A DNA stretch of 33,526 nucleotides from Christensenella sp. UBA4379 (GTDB lineage: Bacteria > Bacillota > Clostridia > Christensenellales > Aristaeellaceae), in assembly GCA_002391225.1 (NCBI GenBank), contig DGRV01000082.1, positions 2,740-36,265 on the forward strand, read 5' to 3'. The notes beneath the pieces were generated by a model. The model made no database searches. It saw only the letters and a program-made list of their open reading frames with translations, and was not told the DNA's origin. This document shows positions 1 to 6,816 of the stretch, piece after piece. The first letter of the stretch is position 1. Each line of letters begins with the position of its first letter. Made by a program: the position numbers and the translations under genes.

Positions 1-1554
1 GATGCCGTCGCCCACGAAGGCCAGCTTGTCCTTACCGGACTGGGACGCCAGCAGCTTTTCGACCTGCTCCACCTTCTGGTCCGGCAAGAGCTCCGCCTCT
101 ACCTGGTCTATGGAAAGCTCCCGGGCGATGGCCTCCGCCGCCTCCCGACGGTCCCCGGTCAGCATGACGGTCCGGCGGACACCGGTCTTTTTCAGGCTCT
201 CGATGGCCGCTTTGGCCCCGGGCTTCACCCGGTCGGCAATCAGGATATGGCCCAGATACTCCCCGTCCCGGGCAATGTGCACCACGGTCCCCACGCTCCC
301 GCAGGGAATGAATGAGACGCCGTGCGCCTTCATCAGCTTCTCGTTGCCGACCAGCACGAGGCTGTTGTCCAGCTCCGCCTCGATTCCCTGGCCGGGCACC
401 TCGCGGATGTCCCCGTCCTCCGCCGCCGGGGCTTCGTCCCCGCAGGCGGCGATGATGCTTCGGGCGATCGGGTGGGTGGACTTTCGCTCCGCCCGCGCGG
501 CCAGGCGCAGGAGCTCCCGGTCGTCCAGGGGGCTGTGATGCACCCCCGCCACCTCGAAGACGCCCAGCGTCACCGTGCCCGTCTTGTCAAAGGCGACCGT
601 CCGCACATCCGATAAGGCCTCCAGATAATTGGACCCCTTGACCAGCACGCCCTGCCTGCTGGCGGTGCCGATGCCGGCAAAAAACGTCAGCGGGATGCTG
701 ATCACCAGGGCGCACGGACAGCTGATCACCAGGAAGGTGAGGGCGCGATAGACCCAGCCGCCCCAATCCGCGCTTTTGCCGGTCAGCGTCAGGAACAGCG
801 GGGGCAGGACTGCCAGGGCCAGGGCGGCCAGGCAGACCGCCGGGGTATAGACCCGGGCAAAGCGGGTGATGAAGGCCTCCGAACGAGACTTTCTGGAGCT
901 GGCGTTTTCCACCAGGTCCAGCACGCGGGACGCCGTCGAATCGCCGAATTCCTTGGTGGTCCTGAGCTCGATATAGCCGCTTTGGTTGATGCAGCCGCTC
1001 AGCACCTCGTCCCCGGGCCGCGCCGTCCTGGGCACGCTCTCCCCGGTGAGGGCGGCGGTGTCCAGCGTGGTTTCTCCCTTGACGACGATCCCGTCGATCG
1101 GGATCTTTTCGCCGGGCCGGACGCACAGGACGGTCCCGATTTCCACCTCGTCCGGGTCCACCGCCTCCGCCTCACCGTCATCGCGGAGGACATAGGCCAC
1201 GTCCGGCCGGATGTCCATCAGCTCGGTGATGCTCCTGCGGCTCTTGCCCACCGCGACGGACTGAAACAGCTCCCCGATCTGGTAAAACAGCATGACCGCC
1301 GCGCCTTCCACATATTCCCCCAGGACGAACGCGCCGACCGTCGCCACCGTCATCAGGAAGCACTCGTCAAAGGGCTGACGGTTTTTGACGCCCTTGAACG
1401 CTTTGATCAGGATGTCGTACCCGATGATAAAATACGGGATCAGAAACAGCCCCAGACGGAGCCAGCGGTTCTGAACCGGCAGGAGGCTGAAAAGGATCAG
1501 CAGGGCTGCCGAAATAAGGATCCGGATCAGGGTTTTCTTCTGCTTTTTGTTCAT
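1..1554 (-). CDS. Zn/Cd/Pb-type P1B metal-exporting ATPase, 3' end beyond the window
   Basis: Pumps divalent soft metals out of the cytoplasm at the cost of ATP; inner-membrane protein. 518 codons are visible from an ATG at 1554, and the frame runs off base 1 just after VGDGI, the start of the hinge motif. Visible in order: N-terminal membrane helices (about residues 8-50), a membrane segment near 66-95, actuator loop TGES (170-173), the ion-site motif SCPCAL (278-283; C279, P280, C281), the phosphorylation motif DKTGT (323-327) and a nucleotide-domain THP motif. CPC with no histidine-rich loop fits the Zn/Cd/Pb (ZntA/CadA) group; metal choice is inferred. It has no N-terminal HMA domain. That domain is encoded by the separate small gene just upstream, 54 bases away and in the same transcript. 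A weak GAGG lies before the start. Confidence 0.93.
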   Translation of the reverse strand, partial: MNKKQKKTLIRILISAALLILFSLLPVQNRWLRLGLFLIPYFIIGYDILIKAFKGVKNRQPFDECFLMTVATVGAFVLGEYVEGAAVMLFYQIGELFQSVAVGKSRRSITELMDIRPDVAYVLRDDGEAEAVDPDEVEIGTVLCVRPGEKIPIDGIVVKGETTLDTAALTGESVPRTARPGDEVLSGCINQSGYIELRTTKEFGDSTASRVLDLVENASSRKSRSEAFITRFARVYTPAVCLAALALAVLPPLFLTLTGKSADWGGWVYRALTFLVISCPCALVISIPLTFFAGIGTASRQGVLVKGSNYLEALSDVRTVAFDKTGTVTLGVFEVAGVHHSPLDDRELLRLAARAERKSTHPIARSIIAACGDEAPAAEDGDIREVPGQGIEAELDNSLVLVGNEKLMKAHGVSFIPCGSVGTVVHIARDGEYLGHILIADRVKPGAKAAIESLKKTGVRRTVMLTGDRREAAEAIARELSIDQVEAELLPDQKVEQVEKLLASQSGKDKLAFVGDGI

Positions 1555-1608
1555 GGTCGCGCCTCGATTCAATCATCCGTCCGCACAGCAATGGGCGGTG
1601 TTCTGATA

Positions 1609-1827
1609 TTACAGGAAAATTTCGCAGTCGGATTCGACTTTCTTGCAGTTTTTGAGGACTTCCTGCATGACCGCCTTCGGGTCCGCCCCCTCCTCGAAGG
1701 TGACGTTCATCTTGAGCAGCATGAAGTTGACCACCGCTTCCTTCACCCCGGGGGTACGGTTGGCGGCGTCTTCCATCTTGGCGGCGCAGTTCGCGCAGTC
1801 TACGTCGATCTTGTAGCTCTTTTTCAT
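1609..1827 (-). CDS. Small heavy-metal-associated (HMA) domain protein
   Basis: 72-residue cytoplasmic metal-binding protein of the HMA/CopZ-like fold. The N-terminal VDCANCAAKMEDA segment is the usual metal loop (C-x2-C, here CANC), followed by the alternating strands and helices of the fold. An extra cysteine pair region (NCKKVESDC) lies near the C-terminus. The chosen ATG at 1827 follows a GGGGAC ribosome site; an in-frame ATG 13 codons upstream falls inside the operator palindrome and lacks a ribosome site. It is first in the transcript with the CPC ATPase, so it probably delivers metal to the pump or replaces the pump's missing N-terminal HMA domain. Direct metal identity cannot be read from sequence. 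Confidence 0.88.
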   Translation of the reverse strand: MKKSYKIDVDCANCAAKMEDAANRTPGVKEAVVNFMLLKMNVTFEEGADPKAVMQEVLKNCKKVESDCEIFL

Positions 1828-1863
1828 CGAATTGTCCCCCTGCTTTATATTTGAGTGTTTGTT

Positions 1864-1885
1864 CATATGAGCAACTGCTCATATG
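1864..1885 (-). promoter_or_regulatory. Perfect inverted repeat, ArsR/SmtB-type metal-repressor operator
   Basis: CATATGAGCA (1864-1873), two bases, then TGCTCATATG (1876-1885): 10-bp perfect arms. The TGAGCA-N2-TGCTCA core in an AT-rich frame matches the 12-2-12 dyads bound by ArsR/SmtB repressors such as CadC, CzrA and ZiaR. It lies directly downstream of the -10 box, so a bound repressor would block transcription until metal is present. No arsR-like gene is in the window; it may lie past the left edge. Confidence 0.75.
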
Positions 1886-1887
1886 TT

Positions 1888-1915
1888 ATTATAATCGTTT
1901 TCCGCTGTATGTCAA
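1888..1915 (-). promoter_or_regulatory. Consensus sigma-A promoter of the metal-efflux unit
   Basis: On the minus strand TTGACA (1915-1910), a 16-base spacer and TATAAT (1893-1888). Both hexamers are perfect consensus. The operator starts three bases after the -10 box. Confidence 0.85.
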
Positions 1916-1924
1916 GCGGTTTTA

Positions 1925-1955
1925 CAAAAAATATCCCGGTGATGAGACCGGGATA
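1925..1955 (-). terminator. Rho-independent terminator after the kinase gene
   Basis: Nine-base-pair perfect stem TATCCCGGT / ACCGGGATA (1932-1940, 1947-1955) with a six-base loop, followed on the minus strand by a run of six T. It begins five bases past the stop of the kinase gene and insulates it from the metal unit. Confidence 0.85.
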
Positions 1956-1959
1956 AAGA

Positions 1960-3873
1960 TTACTGTATATTCCAATTTTGGTTCGGGTAAGCCTCCCGGA
2001 TCCGGGAGGCCAGCGGCTCTCCGCAGGTAATGTTCATCAGCAGCGGGGGCGCGTCCAGCCCATCAAGAGAAGAAACCTGGGCGTTCAGGAAATAGACCTC
2101 CCGGAGCTCCGGCATATCGGCCAGCCAGCGGAAATCAGGAAACTGGCCGTTCGCCATATCCAGGGACCGCAGGTGCGGGAGACGGACCGTGCCCTCCGTG
2201 GGCACTGTGGTCTCTCCCCCGTAAAAATACAGCTTCTCCAGCAGGTTCAGCGGTTCCAGCGCTTTGAGCGGCAGGCCCATCGGATGGGTGACGGTCAGGC
2301 TGGTCAAATGCTGCAGCATGGCCAGGGCGTTGACCCCCTCCTGGTCCAGGTTCTGCAGCTCCACCGTTTCCAGTTCCGGCATCCGGGACAGCTCCCAGAC
2401 GTTGCGCAGGGATACCCCGTACAGCTGGATGCGGCGCAGGGGCAGGGAGGTCAGGATCTCCACGCTGTTCACCTGCGTGTCGCTGAGGTTGAGCTCCCGC
2501 AGGCCGGAAAGGGTGCTCACGTCGCCGAGGCCGTCCAGGGGCAGGCAGGAGATGTTCAGGTACTGGATGTTCCCGTTTCCCCGAAGCGGGGCCAGGGAAG
2601 TGATCGGGTTATGGGCCAGGCCCAGCCGGGCGATCTTCGTGCCGCGCAAGGGCTCCAGGTCCGAGATATTCTGGTTATAGACGGACAGCTCGGTCAGGTT
2701 CGGCAGGGCCCTAATGTCCTCCAGCGAAGAAATGCCGCCGTTTTGCTCAAACAGGCCGCTCTGCTGGAAATCATAGAGATAGGCGTAGTCGTACTTGCCC
2801 CGGAACCAGAACTGTCCCTCATACTGGTAAATCTGCTTTCCATAAATATGAAGGGACGTCACCTGGCTCAGGTCCTCTTTGGACAGCTCCCCCTCCGGCT
2901 TCCCCAGGGCTTCCCGGACGGCCTGCTCGATCAGGGGCTCCCGGAACTGATAGGCGGGACTGAGGGCGCGGGCGATAAGCCCCGGCGCGTCCAAACGGAA
3001 CGCCAAAGGCACGGCCGCCCCCAGCAGTGCCAGGCACAGGCACGCCGCGATCAGGCGGTGCTTTTTCTTTTTCGGCATCGGTCGGCGGCAGTTCAGGCCA
3101 AACCGGGCGGAAAGCAGGTCGCGCAGCAGTTCCTCCGCGCTCTGGTAGCGCCGGTCCGGGTCAAAGGCGGAGGCCTTGCCGATGATCTTCCGCAGGTCCT
3201 CGTCCAGCCCTTCGTCGGCCTTTTCCTCATAGGCCCCGGTCAGGGCGTAGCGCAGCAGGACGCCGCAGGCGTATATATCGCTCCTTTCGTCCGTCTGCCG
3301 GTAGCCGAACTGCTCCGGCGGGGCGACGGCCCGGGTGCCGGAAACAACGGTATCCTCCGCCGCGTCCTGCTGGTAGCGGCGGGAGATGCCCAGGTCGATT
3401 AGGTGGCACTGGCCGCAGGGGTCGATCACCACGTTCTGTGGCTTGATGTCCCGGTGAATCACCGGGGGCGTAAGCCCGTGCAGGAAGACCAGCTTTTCCG
3501 CCACCGAGATCAGGCAGGAAAGCGCCGCGGACCGGCTCATCGGCCTGTCCCGGACCAATTGCTCCACCGTCTTTCCCTCGATCCAGCCCATGGCGAACCA
3601 GAAGGCGCTGGTCCCCGCGCTGTCCTCCAGGGCGGGGAAGCTCCTGGCCGCCTCGGATTCCTCGTCCATGCTGTGGATGAGGGTCAGCAGGGCGCACTCC
3701 TTTTTGAGCCGCTCCGCCCCGAGCGGCGTCAGGGACTGCCTGACCAGGGCCTTTTCCCCGCCGTCCCTCGCCCGCATCAGGCAGGAAAGGACGTCCTCTC
3801 CCCGTTTGACCGTTTCCAGATATTCATACCGCCGCGTAATTTCCGGCAGCAGCAGTTCCGCGTCCTGATACAG
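1960..3873 (-). CDS. Membrane Ser/Thr kinase-like protein with leucine-rich-repeat ectodomain; probable CTG start
   Basis: Hanks-type kinase fold, 637 residues if started at CTG 3873. Visible: catalytic loop HRDIKPQN (140-147), metal motif DLG in place of DFG (160-162), APPE (184-187), a lysine-rich stop and one membrane helix (about 273-292), then an outer region with leucine-rich repeats (about 360-600). The topology is cytoplasmic kinase, outer LRR sensor. The N-lobe is degenerate: the glycine loop is poorly kept and the usual VAIK lysine position reads ALVR. The start is chosen because AAGGAGG sits eight bases before the CTG and the N-lobe strands begin there. The first in-frame ATG (3777) has no ribosome site and would cut off the first kinase strands. 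It lies 15 bases after the XRE gene, so it is translated from the same message. Whether it is active, or a scaffold that senses an outside ligand, is open. Confidence 0.85.
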   Translation of the reverse strand: MYQDAELLLPEITRRYEYLETVKRGEDVLSCLMRARDGGEKALVRQSLTPLGAERLKKECALLTLIHSMDEESEAARSFPALEDSAGTSAFWFAMGWIEGKTVEQLVRDRPMSRSAALSCLISVAEKLVFLHGLTPPVIHRDIKPQNVVIDPCGQCHLIDLGISRRYQQDAAEDTVVSGTRAVAPPEQFGYRQTDERSDIYACGVLLRYALTGAYEEKADEGLDEDLRKIIGKASAFDPDRRYQSAEELLRDLLSARFGLNCRRPMPKKKKHRLIAACLCLALLGAAVPLAFRLDAPGLIARALSPAYQFREPLIEQAVREALGKPEGELSKEDLSQVTSLHIYGKQIYQYEGQFWFRGKYDYAYLYDFQQSGLFEQNGGISSLEDIRALPNLTELSVYNQNISDLEPLRGTKIARLGLAHNPITSLAPLRGNGNIQYLNISCLPLDGLGDVSTLSGLRELNLSDTQVNSVEILTSLPLRRIQLYGVSLRNVWELSRMPELETVELQNLDQEGVNALAMLQHLTSLTVTHPMGLPLKALEPLNLLEKLYFYGGETTVPTEGTVRLPHLRSLDMANGQFPDFRWLADMPELREVYFLNAQVSSLDGLDAPPLLMNITCGEPLASRIREAYPNQNWNIQ

Positions 3874-3889
3874 CGCGACCGCCTCCTTT
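3871..3889 (-). promoter_or_regulatory. Strong ribosome-binding site in front of a CTG start codon
   Basis: On the minus strand AAGGAGG (3888-3882), eight bases, then CTG (3873-3871), in frame with the kinase gene. No ATG, GTG or TTG lies near it in this frame. An in-frame TAA just upstream (the stop of the XRE gene is also here) limits how far the frame can extend. Confidence 0.65.
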
Positions 3890-4323
3890 TATCTGTACAG
3901 GGGCTCTTCCCCCGCCTTTTCCAGCATTTCGTTCGTTTCCTGCGGGGTGGCCCGGTGCTCCACCGCGTAAATCAGCACCGTGTCCTCCCGGACCCGGGGG
4001 TACAGGTGGCTCAGGACCGCCAGGCGCAGAAGCTGGTTGGTCTCTGCCAAAGTGCACCGCATGGTCAGGCTGATCCTCAGCACCACGTTTTTAGAAGGGA
4101 TCTTCTGCCCCGCCAGCACTGCGTAAAAGTAGGACCGGTGGATGCCCGTACGGTCGATCATGTCCCGGGCGGTCAGGCGGCGCTTTTCCATCAACTCATA
4201 GAGATAATTGCCAAAGGACGGCTGCTCGATCTCGTCGTGTACGGAGACAGCCTCCGTAAAGTCCCCGCTCTGGCGGATCCTGGTCAGCATCTGGGAGGTG
4301 GTGATCCTGTCTTTCCCGGCCAC
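3889..4323 (-). CDS. XRE-type helix-turn-helix regulator paired with the LRR kinase
   Basis: 144-residue DNA-binding protein. The segment from LTARDMIDRTGIHRSY to QLLRLA (about residues 50-102) has the pattern of a Cro/C1 helix-turn-helix, with RTGIHRSYFYAVLAG as the likely recognition region. The ends have no recognised domain. It starts at GTG 4323 with AAGGAAGG eight bases upstream. Its stop codon overlaps the ribosome site of the kinase gene, so the two are one transcription unit. The pairing suggests that the kinase controls, or is sensed by, this regulator; that is inference. Targets are unknown; autoregulation at the promoter 66 bases upstream is possible. Confidence 0.75.
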   Translation of the reverse strand: MAGKDRITTSQMLTRIRQSGDFTEAVSVHDEIEQPSFGNYLYELMEKRRLTARDMIDRTGIHRSYFYAVLAGQKIPSKNVVLRISLTMRCTLAETNQLLRLAVLSHLYPRVREDTVLIYAVEHRATPQETNEMLEKAGEEPLYR

Positions 4324-4388
4324 GAAAATCGCCTTCCTTTTTGAATCGGCTCAACAGGGCAAGCATGGAGCAGATAAAAATATGAAAT

Positions 4389-4417
4389 ATCATACCAAAG
4401 GAACGCCACTTTGACAA
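4389..4417 (-). promoter_or_regulatory. Promoter of the XRE-kinase unit
   Basis: Minus strand TTGTCA (4417-4412), 17 bases, TATGAT (4394-4389). One mismatch to consensus in each box. The 279-base divergent gap it sits in also holds a small CGGCCC-GAATA-GGGCCG hairpin (about 4427-4443); no RNA gene was recognised. Confidence 0.65.
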
Positions 4418-4552
4418 TCCCCCGCGCGGCCCGAATAGGGCCGGACAGTCTGGAATCATCCGCTCTCTTTCCCGGAAAAACCGCCCTGTTGTCTCGCCGC
4501 GGCCGCCGCCAAAAGTCCTCTGGCAGAAGACCACAAGCAACCGGATCTGAGA

Positions 4553-4558
4553 TATAAT
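4553..4558 (+). promoter_or_regulatory. Likely -10 box for the BspA-like gene
   Basis: TATAAT, 45 bases before the start codon; no convincing -35 box is seen at 16-18 bases upstream. The gene has a strong AAGGAGG ribosome site. Confidence 0.45.
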
Positions 4559-4602
4559 ATTGGATATACACAGCCAAACACACGCTTTAAGGAGGACTGG
4601 TC

Positions 4603-6765
4603 ATGAAAAAGAACTGCAAAATCTGCCTGCTGCTGGGCCTGATCCTGACAGCGCTCCTTTGCTGCGGGACAGCATCCGCATATCTTGATTTTATCACAGA
4701 AGATAAAAACTGGAGCGTCGATTTAATCGACGATAAAAAAGACAGGGTTGGTATCACCTACGTTGGCGGATCCTCCTATGTCAGAATCCCCACTCATATT
4801 CCTTATAGCGGCAGAGACCTGCCGGTCGTCTGGGTTTCTCTCCACGGTAAAATCATTTCCTCTGTGGAATTTTTGCTGGAGACAGACGGAGGCACTCCGG
4901 TCCGGGAGTTTTACGGGCCACAGAACGACAGCCCCATTACCGGGCTCAAAATTTCCGAAGGCGTTCAGAAGGTGGGCGGCTTTCAGAATTGTTCACACCT
5001 GACGACCGTCATCCTGCCTTCCACCTGCACAACCATTGATTATTATGCTTTTGAGCACTGCAGTTCGCTGACCAATATCAACCTGGATCATGTGATTACC
5101 ATTGAGCCTTCCGCCTTTCTGGGTACGAACCTTCCCGAAGTCCTGCTGCCGGAAGGCACAGCGCACATCGGCGGCTCTGCCTTTATGGAATGTCCGAACC
5201 TCCAGCGTGTAACGCTTCCCTCAACGCTGATCACCCTGGGATCTTCCGCGTTCAGAGACTGCACCGCCCTCGCAGAATTCGACGCCGGCGAGGCGAACCA
5301 GATCACAGAAATCCCTGCCAATCTTCTCAGGGGCTGTACATCTCTTTCCAGCGTCACCCTCCCGGATACGATCACCCGGCTGAAATCCTACTCATTTTTT
5401 GACTGTGCCGCACTCGAAAACATTGATTTGCCAGAAAGCCTGACCGCCATTGAAGGCTACTGCTTTTCCGGCTGTGATCAGATCACGGAAATCACCCTGC
5501 CCGCTGGCATGACTGTCATAGAAGAAAACGGCTTGCCCAGCCATTTGAAAAAGCTCGTCATGCCGGAGGGCATCGGGATGTCCGTCGTCCCAGCCTTCTG
5601 TTACGACTACCTGGAGGAACTGATTGCCCCGGTGACTGTCACCGCGACAAGATACAGCAGCGCAAAATTTCCCAGCCTCAAACGCGCGACTGTTTCCAGA
5701 ACCACCCTGCTGCAAGGCTGCAAAGAAACCCTGGAAGAGGTCACCCTGCTGGATTCAGCGTATACCTCCCAGAGTCTGCAGGGATATACGGCCCTGCAAA
5801 AGGTGACCTTGCCAGATGAACTGACCGTCTTGCCTGCCGGAGCTTTTAAAGACTGTACCTCGCTGACAGAGGTTTCTTTCCCCCGTCATGGCCTCACCAT
5901 CATCAACACCAGCACGTTCAGAGGCTGTACGGCTTTAGAACACATAGATATTCCCTGGGGCGTCACCGCAATCGGCGCTTACGCCTTCCAGGGCTGTGAA
6001 CACCTGTACGACGTGATTCTGCCGAACAGCCTGACAGCCATTGGCAGTTATGCCTTTGCGGACTGCTCCTGGCTGGGCAGCCTGGATGTGCCGGACTCGG
6101 TGGATTCCATCTCCGGCAGCGCGTTTCAGAACGACTGGATCGTCCTGACTACCCGGCAGGGCTTGGCCGCCTGGTATACCGCCAAAGCAGACCCGGAAGA
6201 CGGTATCCGCGTAGCGTTCCGCGATCAGGTCTGGTATCCAAACGGCACGAAACCGGGCATGGCAGCAAGCGCCGATAGCATTACGCTGACGGCCCCGGAG
6301 GTCACCCCGGAAAAAGAAGATTACTTTTATTATTACTTTCTGGAAGCATTGGACGGAGAATACAGCGATGTGATCAGCGGCGTGAACCTTTCTTCCGCCA
6401 CCTTTACCGGCCTGAACACCGCGGACACCAGCTATACTGGCTGGGTCGTGGTGGGCTATTCCAACGACTCCATTGACCCGGAAACCCGAAACGTGCGCAC
6501 AGACTATAACGGCGTGCGCTCTGACAACGCTGTTTGGGGAACTGCCATTCCCGCGCCGGATTTCTATCTGCCCGCGGGCCTCACTATCATCGAAGCGGAC
6601 GCCTTCCAGGGGATCGCCGCCAGAGCCGTGGTAATTCCCGAAAGCGTCGTCACCATCTCCGGCAATCCCTTTGCCGAAAGCAAGGTCGTTGTGATCTACG
6701 GTTATCATGACACCTGGAAGGCCTGGGCGGAGGACAACGGATATACCTATATGCCGATGGAATGA
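4603..6765 (+). CDS. Secreted BspA-like leucine-rich-repeat surface protein
   Basis: 720 residues. An N-terminal signal peptide (positive KK, hydrophobic core, TASA cleavage region near residue 26) exports it. From about residue 95 to 510 it is built from LRR_5 (BspA/TpLRR) repeats of the form F-x-C/G-C-x2-L-x2-V-x-LP-x3-T-x-I-x3-A-F. A different, less repetitive region follows (about 545-650), and one last repeat pair closes the protein (about 655-700). Such proteins act in adhesion to host, food or other cells. There is no sortase motif, membrane anchor or SLH domain, so how it is held at the surface is unknown. The ATG has AAGGAGG seven bases upstream. GC is visibly lower than in the mtnN-trmO block. 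The next gene opens with the same repeat type, so the two form a pair. Confidence 0.85.
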   Translation: MKKNCKICLLLGLILTALLCCGTASAYLDFITEDKNWSVDLIDDKKDRVGITYVGGSSYVRIPTHIPYSGRDLPVVWVSLHGKIISSVEFLLETDGGTPVREFYGPQNDSPITGLKISEGVQKVGGFQNCSHLTTVILPSTCTTIDYYAFEHCSSLTNINLDHVITIEPSAFLGTNLPEVLLPEGTAHIGGSAFMECPNLQRVTLPSTLITLGSSAFRDCTALAEFDAGEANQITEIPANLLRGCTSLSSVTLPDTITRLKSYSFFDCAALENIDLPESLTAIEGYCFSGCDQITEITLPAGMTVIEENGLPSHLKKLVMPEGIGMSVVPAFCYDYLEELIAPVTVTATRYSSAKFPSLKRATVSRTTLLQGCKETLEEVTLLDSAYTSQSLQGYTALQKVTLPDELTVLPAGAFKDCTSLTEVSFPRHGLTIINTSTFRGCTALEHIDIPWGVTAIGAYAFQGCEHLYDVILPNSLTAIGSYAFADCSWLGSLDVPDSVDSISGSAFQNDWIVLTTRQGLAAWYTAKADPEDGIRVAFRDQVWYPNGTKPGMAASADSITLTAPEVTPEKEDYFYYYFLEALDGEYSDVISGVNLSSATFTGLNTADTSYTGWVVVGYSNDSIDPETRNVRTDYNGVRSDNAVWGTAIPAPDFYLPAGLTIIEADAFQGIAARAVVIPESVVTISGNPFAESKVVVIYGYHDTWKAWAEDNGYTYMPME

Positions 6766-6816
6766 ACACAAGCTGGACCAAAGAAAAGCATCTAAACAGT
6801 AAAGGGGAGAATACTC

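Noticed and set aside
1978..3402. Long plus-strand frame over the LRR kinase
   Set aside because: Low-complexity translation rich in Q, R and G with no domain; the minus-strand kinase motifs are clear.
4324..4602. tRNA or small RNA in the divergent gap
   Set aside because: No cloverleaf or conserved T-loop was found; only promoters and a small hairpin.
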